A stretch of 6,869 nucleotides of DNA from Actinobacteria bacterium UBA912 (GCA_002293965.1 DBEG01000065.1:1-6869); one strand, 5' to 3'; numbered from the stretch's first letter, positions 1 through 6,178 are shown. Numbers and translations are program-made. Notes: generated by a model from the sequence alone, not told the origin.

Positions 1-908
1 TCCCGGGCCTTACTAGACCCTAGAATATCACTGTACAAGGTCACCACCGACAACGGGGTGCCCAGCTCATGGGCTACCACAGCTACGAAGTCGGATTTGA
101 GTCGGGCCATTTCCTCGGTCTTTTCTCGCAATCGAGCCTCGTTTACCTGGGCTTCTCGAGACTTTTCGGCTGCTTCGCGCAACTTTTCCTCGCCCATCCT
201 CAGTTGTTCAGCGAGATTTTCAATGGAGGCTCCCAGTTCGCCGATCTCGTCATTACGGTCAAAGCCCAATACGATGTCGCGCTTGCCGTTGGCCAGTTGT
301 CCAGCCGCTACCTGGATCGCCTGAATCGGTTCGATCACGGTTCTGACCGCAAGCCAAGAGAACCAGAGCGCCGATACCAACACCACCGACGCTGTGACCA
401 GCAGTGCGACGATCATAGCTACCCCGAACGTCTCAACGAACGTGCGCTCGGCAAACATAAGACGGATTGTTCCGTAGTTCACCCCATTCATCGCGACTTG
501 ATGCTCGATATAGTGCGGGCCGAAAAGACTTTCTATAATGCCCGCAGACACCGATCGATCGCCGTCTGGGTCAAGTTCACCCAGCGTGGCCAGCACCTTT
601 CCTGTCGCATCGGCAAACTCAATACCCCTCAAGTCCCCGCGCCCAGCGAGTGATTGCAAGGTCTCGAGCTGCCCCTGCACAGCCGGCAGGTCCCTATCCA
701 TGACCATGGGCAACACGCTCGCGGCCATGGCTCCGGCAACGTCTTCCATGTAGGTGTAACGTGCGTGATAGTCCGAGGTTACGACATACGCCCCTGCTCC
801 CAAGCCGAGTATGATGCCGAAAAACGCCTGCCCGAGTATTGTGATTGTCACAAATCTCAGAGCAAGGGATCTTCCCTTGCCATCATCTTTTCGGGGAATG
901 TCAATCAC
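1..908 (-). CDS. Sensor histidine kinase with HAMP and HisKA domains, 3' end cut by the window
   Basis: Membrane sensor kinase expected to autophosphorylate on a histidine and pass phosphate to a response regulator not seen here. Reading the minus strand from a GTG at 908 gives 302 open codons to the window edge. Order: basic N-terminus; TM1 about residues 17-44; extracytoplasmic sensor about 45-160, with no family I can name; TM2 about 163-186; HAMP about 187-240 (VIEPIQAI and NDEIGELGASIENLAEQL); a charged coil 236-270; then the start of HisKA with KSDFVAVVAHELGTPLS, phospho-acceptor His280. The N, G1 and G2 ATP-binding boxes would lie beyond position 1. The start GTG shares its last two bases with the TGA of the upstream binding-protein gene (GTGA overlap) and is the first start codon after an in-frame TGA, so translational coupling is likely; no good SD is present. 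The H-box has Gly where HELRTPL kinases have Arg. The family is certain; ligand unknown. Confidence 0.93.
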   Translation of the reverse strand, partial: MIDIPRKDDGKGRSLALRFVTITILGQAFFGIILGLGAGAYVVTSDYHARYTYMEDVAGAMAASVLPMVMDRDLPAVQGQLETLQSLAGRGDLRGIEFADATGKVLATLGELDPDGDRSVSAGIIESLFGPHYIEHQVAMNGVNYGTIRLMFAERTFVETFGVAMIVALLVTASVVLVSALWFSWLAVRTVIEPIQAIQVAAGQLANGKRDIVLGFDRNDEIGELGASIENLAEQLRMGEEKLREAAEKSREAQVNEARLREKTEEMARLKSDFVAVVAHELGTPLSVVTLYSDILGSSKAR

Positions 909-1861
909 CGCCCGGCATTTCTCGCAGCGCGTTCATCCCGCGCAAAAAGCAGCAGCTCATTTGGAAAATCATATTCCTTCGGACTCGGCCTGGTGTACCC
1001 CCCGAGAATATCGCTGAGATCCTCGGGCTGATAAGTCGTTAGCGCTTCGATGATCTTCACTGCTTCGGCATCGCTTGTGTTCGGTGAAACCACAAAGGGC
1101 GGCATCGCGTACTCTTCAGAATAGTAAATCACGCGGAAAGAGCCCTGTGGCCACGAAGCCAACTGGCTGCGATTCGCCGAAGTCGCATCCGCCAATCCAC
1201 TGATAACCCGTCTCAGATTCACGTCCTGAGTGAAGCTTTCATCAACTTCCGAGAAGAAATCTTCCGCAGATCCAAGCCCCTTTTCGTGAAGTAACCAGCG
1301 AGTGTATGCATTCCCGGGTATCGAGCCTCCAACACCCGGAGGAGAGAGCGCTAAGCGAGTACCCCGCAACTCGGAAAGGCTGGTGTAAGGGCTTTCCGAA
1401 CTGACGACGAATACCGCCTGTTCGTAGGCATATCCGCCGATGATCGGTGTCGCGAGATGCGTAAGGCCCTCAGTGCGATCACGTGCTATCAGGTATGCGT
1501 ACGTTGACATGAAAGCTGCATCAACCTCGGGGTTGTTTGAAAAAACATCTTCGACGCTCTCTCCGGGGGCTAGATACTTCAAGTGGACAGGTCTTCCCAG
1601 TGAGTGACTGAGATGTTGAAGCACGTCCATGTAGGAGGGCCAAGCAGCCCAGCCGCCAACAAGTCTGACCACGGCAATGGTAAGAGGTTCTCCCGCCTGA
1701 TTTGTGTCTTGGGCCGCTGTGGTGCGCATATCCCTTATGGCACTGAAAATCAGTGCGGCAAATACCAGTGTCATCGTCACCGTTGCGACAAAGGAGAATG
1801 CCAACAGCCGCCTTGCGTCCATGTTTTCGAGATACGCGCGCATAGATTCATGCTCTTGCAT
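905..1861 (-). CDS. Membrane-anchored PhnD-type phosphate/phosphonate-family substrate-binding protein
   Basis: A 318-residue extracytoplasmic binding protein of the PhnD/SsuA-like class. A cytoplasmic N-terminus is followed by one hydrophobic helix (about 20-42) with no lipobox or clear signal peptidase site, so it is probably anchored by an uncleaved helix. The binding fold covers about 58-300: first strand TIAVVRLVGGW, then PEVDAAFMSTYAYLIARD (family pattern for the DVAF..PxAY segment), the hinge-side segment SLSELRGTRLALSPPG, and the second-lobe segment SGLADATSANRSQL. It is the first gene of a pair with the histidine kinase, overlapping it by four bases, and no transporter permease or ATPase is adjacent. 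This suggests a ligand-sensing partner of the kinase rather than an uptake component, as for HptA with HptS in S. aureus. Met7 (1843) or Met14 (1822) are possible alternative starts, since no start has a convincing SD. The ligand cannot be read from sequence. GC is lower than in the neighbouring fic and ABC genes. Confidence 0.88.
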   Translation of the reverse strand: MQEHESMRAYLENMDARRLLAFSFVATVTMTLVFAALIFSAIRDMRTTAAQDTNQAGEPLTIAVVRLVGGWAAWPSYMDVLQHLSHSLGRPVHLKYLAPGESVEDVFSNNPEVDAAFMSTYAYLIARDRTEGLTHLATPIIGGYAYEQAVFVVSSESPYTSLSELRGTRLALSPPGVGGSIPGNAYTRWLLHEKGLGSAEDFFSEVDESFTQDVNLRRVISGLADATSANRSQLASWPQGSFRVIYYSEEYAMPPFVVSPNTSDAEAVKIIEALTTYQPEDLSDILGGYTRPSPKEYDFPNELLLFARDERAARNAGR

Positions 1862-1894
1862 AATCCATGCCCGGTCAAGCTAATCCGCAGCCCC

Positions 1895-2308
1895 CTAACT
1901 CGCCAGCCCGAAGAACCGCTCGAAGAACTCGCGCAGCATCTCCAGCACACGCCGCTTCTTCTCCCCATGCCCACCATCTGCCGAGAAGCGCGAGGTCGGC
2001 GGGAGCACGTGAGTGATCGCGGTCCCGGTGGGCCTGATCGCACCGTCGCGGAACGCCGCCTCGACGAAAGCGCGGGTCTCGGCAGGTCGTAATCCCTCGG
2101 CGGAGATGATCGCCTCGAGCTCGGCATCGCGCCGGGCGCGGATGAACTCCTGCCACTCCTCGTCGATCGCCCCGCTTGCCGAGACGGACTCGACGAACGC
2201 CTCGATCAGGTCGCGCTTGTTGCGCAGGGTCGGGCTGGCATCCACCGCGCGGCCGATCGTGGCACGGATCTCGACATCGGTGCCGTCACTGGACTCGACT
2301 TGATATCG
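1895..2308 (-). pseudogene. C-terminal remnant of type I restriction endonuclease subunit R (hsdR)
   Basis: The minus strand is open from 2308 to a TAG at 1895 (137 residues), after an in-frame TGA at 2309-2311. The translation matches the C-terminal helical end of HsdR: VEIRATIGRAVDASPTLRNK and DLIEAFVESV, then EWQEFIRARRDAELEAII, ETRAFVEAAFRDGAI, TGTAITHVLPPTSRFS and the terminal block EMLREFFERFFGL, all typical of the last ~130 residues of this subunit. A full HsdR has roughly 800-1,100 residues; the nuclease and DEAD-like helicase domains are absent. A GTG at 2245 could start a 116-residue product, but homology continues upstream of it with no start signal, so a decayed gene is more likely than a small functional one. 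No frameshift is seen inside the remnant. The fic stop lies 5 bases beyond the breakpoint, and the sensor operon starts 33 bases after its stop. Confidence 0.85.
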
Positions 2309-2319
2309 TCAACGAATCA
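2301..2319. repeat. Imperfect 19-bp direct repeat, copy at the fic 3' end
   Basis: The pattern TGATATCGTnAnnGAnTCA occurs here and at 3410-3428, matching at 15 of 19 positions, with the first nine identical. This copy contains the fic stop codon (2317-2319) and the TGA that interrupts the hsdR reading frame (2309-2311). It therefore sits exactly at the join between fic and the hsdR remnant. Confidence 0.5.
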
Positions 2320-3369
2320 CTGATCGACTCTCTCCCACAGGGCGTCACGTCCACCCTTGATGCACCGAATCTCACCCGCATCGCGCAAAGCGCCGAGCAC
2401 GCGCACGATCGTCGGTCTACTCACGCCCGGGCACGCCCGCTCGATGTCGGCATAGCGAAACGTCCCGGGCATGTGACCGATGCACTCAATGACCCGTTTG
2501 CGTTTGGCCCCGCGCCCGGTACCCATCTGCCCGACACGTTGTTCGAACTCGACATAGGCGGCTATCAGCACACCGTGAGAGTACTCGATCCACGGCATCA
2601 GGTCGTGTGCTCCATCATGCCAGCCGACCGAGGATGCCTGCAGCGCCTCGTAGTAGGTGTCCTTGCTGCCCTCGATGATCCTCTCAAGCGAGATGTAACG
2701 GCCGACATCGTATCCGGCCTGATAGAGCAACATCAGGTTGAGGATCCGCGAGAGCCGTCCGTTGCCATCTGTGAAGGGATGGACGCACAGGAAATCGAGG
2801 ATGAACGCGGGGATCGATATGAGCGGATCGACCCGACTCTCCAAATTTGCACGGCGATAGCCATCGACCAGATCCGTCATCGATCCCTCTACAAGATGTG
2901 GCGCGACCGGCGAGAAGCGCACGCGATGCGTGCCGTCGGGCAGCACGTCGACGATGTCGTTCTGTGTGCGCTTCCACGCCCCTCCAGGGGTGGCACCGAA
3001 CCGATAGAGGTCGCGGTGGAGCTGTAGGATCAGACCACACGAGACCTCCATGCCGAGCCCACTCGCATGCACCGCGGCGAGGGCATCGCGGTAACCAGCG
3101 ATCTCCTGCTCAGAGCGGTTCTCCGGGACGGCATTCTGAGCGGCGATCTGAGCTACACGGCCGACAGCGGCGACCACTCCCTCGATACGGTTCGACGACT
3201 CGATACTCTGAACACGTGCGACTTCGCGCAGAGCATCCAAAAACTGCGGGGCCTGGCGTTCGAACAGCCCCTGCTTGCCCTTGTATTCGCCGAGCAGCCC
3301 GATGGAACGCGCCGTAGCCATGGGGACGGTCATCTGCTCGAGACGTCCGGATGTGAACGAGCCGCGCAC
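2317..3369 (-). CDS. Fic-domain protein (class II, self-inhibited AMP transferase) with C-terminal winged helix
   Basis: Expected to transfer AMP from ATP to a hydroxyl side chain of a target protein; the target is unknown. Numbered from the GTG start (350 residues): an N-terminal helical region carries the inhibitory motif SNRIEG (Ser59, Glu63), the [S/T]xxxE[G/N] signature of class II Fic proteins, in which the Glu blocks productive ATP binding. The target-docking flap lies near WKRTQNDIVDVLPDG (about 132-146). The catalytic loop HPFTDGNGRLSR is complete (His197, Asp201, Asn203, Arg205, Arg208). The C-terminus (about 285-350) looks like a winged helix (FRYADIERACPGVSRPTIVRVL is two segments of it), which may bind DNA. 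GTG at 3369 is preferred because AAGGAG sits 5 bases upstream; an in-frame ATG at 3384 would add five residues but has no SD and abuts the operator-like repeat. Its 3' end touches the hsdR remnant, and Fic proteins are often encoded inside type I restriction-modification loci. Confidence 0.93.
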   Translation of the reverse strand: MRGSFTSGRLEQMTVPMATARSIGLLGEYKGKQGLFERQAPQFLDALREVARVQSIESSNRIEGVVAAVGRVAQIAAQNAVPENRSEQEIAGYRDALAAVHASGLGMEVSCGLILQLHRDLYRFGATPGGAWKRTQNDIVDVLPDGTHRVRFSPVAPHLVEGSMTDLVDGYRRANLESRVDPLISIPAFILDFLCVHPFTDGNGRLSRILNLMLLYQAGYDVGRYISLERIIEGSKDTYYEALQASSVGWHDGAHDLMPWIEYSHGVLIAAYVEFEQRVGQMGTGRGAKRKRVIECIGHMPGTFRYADIERACPGVSRPTIVRVLGALRDAGEIRCIKGGRDALWERVDQ

Positions 3370-3374
3370 CGAGT

Positions 3375-3380
3375 CTCCTT
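3375..3380 (-). promoter_or_regulatory. Shine-Dalgarno AAGGAG that decides the fic start
   Basis: On the minus strand AAGGAG is followed by five bases (ACTCG) and then GTG at 3369. The alternative ATG at 3384 lies upstream of this site and has only GATATCGTTTC before it. The SD therefore argues for the GTG start. Confidence 0.7.
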
Positions 3381-3386
3381 CCATGA

Positions 3387-3419
3387 AACGATATCATCCG
3401 ACGCTGAAATGATATCGTT
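3387..3419. repeat. Perfect inverted repeat, 11-bp arms and 11-bp spacer: probable operator at the fic promoter
   Basis: AACGATATCAT (3387-3397) and ATGATATCGTT (3409-3419) are exact reverse complements. Arm centres are 22 bases apart, about two helical turns, so two dimer heads could bind one DNA face. A weaker third copy lies on the other side: GAAATGATATCGT (3406-3418) matches 11 of 13 bases of the reverse complement of 3428-3440, overlapping the -35 box. The repeat covers the -10 box and the predicted transcription start. The binding protein is not known; the Fic winged helix is one candidate. If transcribed, only one arm is fully within the mRNA, so an operator is likelier than an RNA hairpin. 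Confidence 0.65.
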
Positions 3420-3437
3420 ATTGACTCATGATGTCAT
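3409..3437 (-). promoter_or_regulatory. Sigma-70-type promoter of fic
   Basis: On the minus strand, ATGACA (3437-3432; five of six to TTGACA) is followed by a 17-base spacer and TATCAT (3414-3409; five of six to TATAAT). Transcription would start near 3402, about 33 bases before the GTG start codon. The -10 box lies inside the right arm of the 11-bp inverted repeat, so a protein bound there should block this promoter. Confidence 0.65.
3410..3428. repeat. Imperfect 19-bp direct repeat, copy in the fic promoter
   Basis: Partner of the 19-base element at 2301-2319, in the same orientation, so the two copies bracket the fic gene about 1.1 kb apart. This copy overlaps the right arm of the inverted repeat and the -10 box. 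It may be an operator half-site duplicated by chance, or a recombination scar. Confidence 0.45.
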
Positions 3438-3654
3438 TTCGGCCGAACGACTCCTACTCCACCCCGCGGTTCTCCGGTTCATCACCGACTTCTCCCTCTA
3501 TCAACATTCGCCCGACAGCTATCGGAGTCGCTATCGTGGGCACGTCAACAGTCCAGGTATAGCGGCCACACCGGGGCCAACCCCAGTGCTATACTCGGAT
3601 GCGGAGCACGGGGCACGATCCCGCGCTCCCGTCACTGCGAAAGGGGACCCACCG
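3438..3654. other. Divergent intergenic region between fic and the ABC operon
   Basis: No coding frame in this stretch has family resemblance or a start signal. The plus-strand frame that runs into the ABC ATPase stays open here, but its translation looks like noise. Apart from the fic operator fringe at the left and the ABC promoter at the right, the only structure seen is a short GC-rich possible hairpin with GGGG/CCCC arms (3573-3584), which I do not interpret. Confidence 0.55.
3587..3595 (+). promoter_or_regulatory. Extended -10 promoter of the ABC exporter operon
   Basis: TGCTATACT gives a -10 box TATACT (five of six to TATAAT) preceded by the TGn extension. No convincing -35 box stands 17 bases upstream, which is usual for extended -10 promoters. 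Transcription would begin near 3602, about 53 bases before the ATPase ATG at 3655. Confidence 0.5.
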
Positions 3655-4410
3655 ATGCCCAATGGATCGACCCCGGTCTTGAGTGTCCGAGGACTCACGA
3701 AGCACTACGGCGAGCTTCAGGCGGTGCGCGGTGTCGACTTCGACGTCGCACCCGGCGAGATCTTCGCGCTCATCGGCCCTAACGGCGCCGGTAAGACGAC
3801 GACGCTGCGGATGGTGGCGACGATCCTACGCCCCACCAGCGGCACGATCCAGACCCCCGGGTTCGATGCGGTACAGGAACCGGCGCGCATGCGGCAGATC
3901 ATCTCCTACCTGCCAGAAGAGGCCGGCGCATACAAGAACCTCACCGGCATCGCGTACCTCAAGTTCGTGGCCGACCTCTTCTTCGACGATCGTGAGCGCG
4001 CGGCACGTGCAGTGGAGGTGGGGCGCGAAGTGTCCGGGCTCGGCAAACGCCTGAGCGACAAGCTCGGCTCGTACTCAAAGGGCATGACGCGCAAGCTGCT
4101 ACTCGCCCGCACCGTGATGACCGAGCCTACACTCGCCATCCTCGACGAGCCCACGAGCGGCCTGGACGTCATCAACGCCCTGGAGCTCCGAGAGCGCATC
4201 CGCACGCTGGCGACAGGCGGGATGTCGGTGCTGCTGTCCAGCCACAACATGCTCGAGATCGAGTTCCTCTCCGACCGTGTGGCGATAATCGCCGAGGGAC
4301 GCATCCACGCCACGGGCACCGCGTCCGAGCTCAAGCAGCAATACGACGCCGAGAACCTCGAGCAGGTGTTCGCTCGGATCGTCGCTGATGGACGGGAGGC
4401 GGCGTCATGA
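3655..4410 (+). CDS. ABC exporter ATP-binding subunit, NatA/CcmA-like
   Basis: A 251-residue cytoplasmic ATPase that powers the permease encoded directly downstream. Walker A is GPNGAGKT (41-48); the Q-loop region is YLPEE (85-89), with Glu where many ABC proteins have Gln, as is usual for the NatA-like group; the signature is YSKGM (140-144), replacing LSGGQ, also common in this group; Walker B is LAILDEP (160-166); the D-loop is SGLD (168-171); the H-loop His is 197 in SSHNM. The C-terminal ~30 residues (SELKQQYDAENLEQVF) are typical of ABC-2 exporters. ATG at 3655 is chosen because AAGGGG (3641-3646) lies 8 bases upstream and homology begins at PVLSVRGLTKHYG; the open frame farther upstream is antisense to fic. 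Its TGA overlaps the permease ATG (ATGA). NatA proteins export sodium ions, but substrate cannot be assigned from this sequence. Confidence 0.95.
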   Translation: MPNGSTPVLSVRGLTKHYGELQAVRGVDFDVAPGEIFALIGPNGAGKTTTLRMVATILRPTSGTIQTPGFDAVQEPARMRQIISYLPEEAGAYKNLTGIAYLKFVADLFFDDRERAARAVEVGREVSGLGKRLSDKLGSYSKGMTRKLLLARTVMTEPTLAILDEPTSGLDVINALELRERIRTLATGGMSVLLSSHNMLEIEFLSDRVAIIAEGRIHATGTASELKQQYDAENLEQVFARIVADGREAAS

Positions 4411-5702
4411 GGCGGTTCTTGGTGCTGCTGAAAAAGGAGCTCCGGGAGCTCATCACCTTGCAGACCCTGCTCCCGTTCGTGGTGGTCATAGTGATGTTCG
4501 TGGCGCTCGGCCAGATGCTCTCAACAGTCACAGCGGAGCAACCCGACACGTTCCCCGTGGCTATCGCCGACCGTGATGGAGGGCCGATCGCAGAGGTGGT
4601 CGTCACCACGCTCGAGCAGGCCGGGTTCGTGCCGACGATGGTGGACGGGACAGTGACAGGAGAGAACGTCCGCGCCCTGCTCGACGAGGCGGGTGCGAAC
4701 ATCATCGTGGACATCCCGGACGGCTTTTCTGCGGCGATCACAGCGGGTGAGCCACAGCAGCTCGCGGTGTGGACCGAGATCCGCAGCTTCTCGTTCGTCG
4801 GCAATGCCGACATCGCCGCGCTCGAAGGGGCTATCGCGGCGGTCAACGCCTCGGTCGCCTCGGCAGTGGCGGCCCAGGCCGCTCCAGGTGTCCCGCTCCA
4901 GATGCTCCAGACACCGGTGGTGCCTACCGAACACGTGGTCATCGGTGACCGTTCGGCAGAGGTGCCCGTGCTCGCGGTCATGGCGTTCGTGGGCCAGCAG
5001 ACGACGCTCATCCCGATAGTCCTGTTCTTGGTCATCATCTTCGCGAGCCAGATGGTCGCGACGACCATCGCCACCGAGAAGGAGAACAAGACACTCGAGA
5101 CGCTACTCTCCTACCCGGTGACCCGCGCGGCGATAGTGACGTCGAAGATGGTGGCCGCCGCGCTGATCGCGCTGTTGTCAGCCGGCGCTTACATGCTTGG
5201 TATGCAGCAGTACATGAGGGGAATCGAGACGGGCCTCGGTGCCAGCACAGGCATGCCCGCCGCCGAGGCTTCAGAGGCTGCGATGGAAGCACTCGGGCTC
5301 ACCTTCGGGCCGAGTGACTATGCGTTGTTGGGACTCACGCTGTTCGCGGGGATCCTGGTGGCACTTTCGATCGCGATCATCCTAGGCGCTTTCGCCGAGA
5401 ACGTGAAGTCGGTCCAGGCGCTGCTCACTCCACTCATGGTGTTCATGCTGATCCCGTACTTCCTGACGCTCTTCCTCGACCTGTCGGTGCTTCCCGATGC
5501 GGTGCGAATCGCGGTGATGGCGATTCCGTTCACCTATCCGTTCATCACCGGGCCGGCGCTCTTCTTGGGCGACTACGGGACGGTGTGGTTCGGCATCGCC
5601 TACCAGCTCGTGTGGTTCGCAGTGTTCGTGACGATCGCCGCCCGGGTGTTCTCGAGCGACCGCATCCTCACGATGAAGCTGTCATTCGGGAAGAAGCGGT
5701 AG
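4407..5702 (+). CDS. ABC-2 type exporter permease, NatB-like
   Basis: A 431-residue membrane subunit that pairs with the preceding ATPase. A short basic N-terminus (MRRFLVLLKKELREL) leads into TM1 (about 18-40). A large extracytoplasmic domain follows (about 41-199), then TM2 (200-222), a cytoplasmic segment with ATEKENKTLETLLSYPVTR (222-240), TM3 (241-266), TM4 (304-328), TM5 (336-359), a possible re-entrant stretch (366-388) and a last TM (391-413). The EKENKTLE..L..PV segment is the hallmark that contacts the ATPase in NatB-type ABC-2 permeases. The basic tail KLSFGKKR should be cytoplasmic. The ATG is part of the ATGA overlap, with GGGAGG (4394-4399) 7 bases upstream. The extracytoplasmic domain contains an Ala/Val-rich segment (about 140-165). 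No substrate-specific partner or regulator is adjacent, so sodium or drug export remain guesses. Confidence 0.93.
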   Translation: MRRFLVLLKKELRELITLQTLLPFVVVIVMFVALGQMLSTVTAEQPDTFPVAIADRDGGPIAEVVVTTLEQAGFVPTMVDGTVTGENVRALLDEAGANIIVDIPDGFSAAITAGEPQQLAVWTEIRSFSFVGNADIAALEGAIAAVNASVASAVAAQAAPGVPLQMLQTPVVPTEHVVIGDRSAEVPVLAVMAFVGQQTTLIPIVLFLVIIFASQMVATTIATEKENKTLETLLSYPVTRAAIVTSKMVAAALIALLSAGAYMLGMQQYMRGIETGLGASTGMPAAEASEAAMEALGLTFGPSDYALLGLTLFAGILVALSIAIILGAFAENVKSVQALLTPLMVFMLIPYFLTLFLDLSVLPDAVRIAVMAIPFTYPFITGPALFLGDYGTVWFGIAYQLVWFAVFVTIAARVFSSDRILTMKLSFGKKR

Positions 5703-5707
5703 GGCCC

Positions 5708-5735
5708 GTCCGCCGGAAATCGCTTTCCCGGCGAC
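5708..5735. terminator. Imperfect stem-loop between convergent genes, possible bidirectional terminator
   Basis: GTC-C-GCCGGAAA pairs with TTTC-CCGGC-GAC around a TCGC loop, with one unpaired C on each side. It starts 5 bases after the permease stop and ends 11 bases before the end of the lipoprotein gene on the other strand. There is no strong U-tract in either direction, so its efficiency as an intrinsic terminator is doubtful. Confidence 0.45.
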
Positions 5736-5746
5736 TGAACCGCTCC

Positions 5747-6178
5747 CTACTGCACCGGCTCGAACTCAAGCAGGTCGGTTCCATCGCCGACGAGCACCAG
5801 GTTCGCGCCCTCCATTCGGAAGGAATCGACGCTGCCCAGCAGCCCCATGTAGACGGTCTCGGCCTGCATGGCCTCGTCGGAGCCGGCCATCAGCGTCTGA
5901 GCGATCTCGGAGGTACTGAAGGCGCCCTCAGGCGTGAACTCGAAGCCGCCGGTGTAGGAGTTGACCGGGGCCCGTCCGCTCGCCTGTCCGTCGGCCAGCG
6001 AGAGGGTGATCTCGTGCGGAGTCGGATCCACCTCGGTGTCAGACCAGCTGACAAGACGCCACTCGGTCCCGTTGAGGTCGACCGGGGCCTCAACGGCGCC
6101 GCAACCCGGTAGAACGACCGCTGTCATGGCGAGCGCCATCACGATCGCGGTGGTCATCGTAGCCTGTCTGATGCTCAT
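5747..6178 (-). CDS. META/HslJ-like domain lipoprotein
   Basis: A 143-residue predicted lipoprotein. A signal peptide with hydrophobic core (about 8-23) ends in LPGC, placing the lipidated cysteine at residue 26. The mature part is a single META-type domain: LNGTEWRLVSW (35-45) at the start, the N-Y-TGGFEF segment (about 78-86), SEIAQTLMAG, an AMQAETVYMGLLGSV helix and the closing strands NLVLVGDGTDLLEF. The Cys usual after the T-x-M-A stretch of HslJ relatives is Gly here. HslJ of E. coli is tied to novobiocin resistance, but the role of most META proteins is unknown, so I assign only an extracytoplasmic lipoprotein. The ATG is supported by GAGGAG (6184-6189) 5 bases upstream. It is convergent with the ABC permease gene and divergent from the DUF5655 gene. 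A CATACT (6225-6220) might be its -10 box, without a clear -35. Confidence 0.85.
   Translation of the reverse strand: MSIRQATMTTAIVMALAMTAVVLPGCGAVEAPVDLNGTEWRLVSWSDTEVDPTPHEITLSLADGQASGRAPVNSYTGGFEFTPEGAFSTSEIAQTLMAGSDEAMQAETVYMGLLGSVDSFRMEGANLVLVGDGTDLLEFEPVQ

Noticed and set aside
69..653. Plus-strand open frame of 194 codons
   Set aside because: It is antisense to the histidine kinase, whose HAMP and H-box are unmistakable on the minus strand; the plus translation has no family resemblance.
2176..3027. Plus-strand open frame of 283 codons
   Set aside because: It lies antisense to the hsdR remnant and fic; the translation is Arg/His-rich noise, and the minus strand carries the complete Fic motif.
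2301..3428. Fic gene as an insertion sequence-like element with target duplications
   Set aside because: There is no transposase or recombinase, the ends have no terminal inverted repeats, and no N-terminal hsdR sequence is found on the far side of fic.
3573..3584. GGGG-CCAA-CCCC possible hairpin upstream of the ABC promoter
   Set aside because: Four-base arms in GC-rich DNA are expected by chance, and it lies upstream of the predicted transcription start.
3067..3654. N-terminal extension of the ABC ATPase by 196 codons
   Set aside because: The frame happens to stay open through the antisense of fic and the intergenic region, but ABC homology and a good SD start at 3655.
3906..4334. Minus-strand open frame of 142 codons
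   Set aside because: Antisense shadow of the ABC ATPase; Ser/Arg-rich with no motif.
4331..5089. Minus-strand open frame of 252 codons
   Set aside because: Ser/Thr-rich antisense shadow of the ABC permease, typical for high-GC genes.
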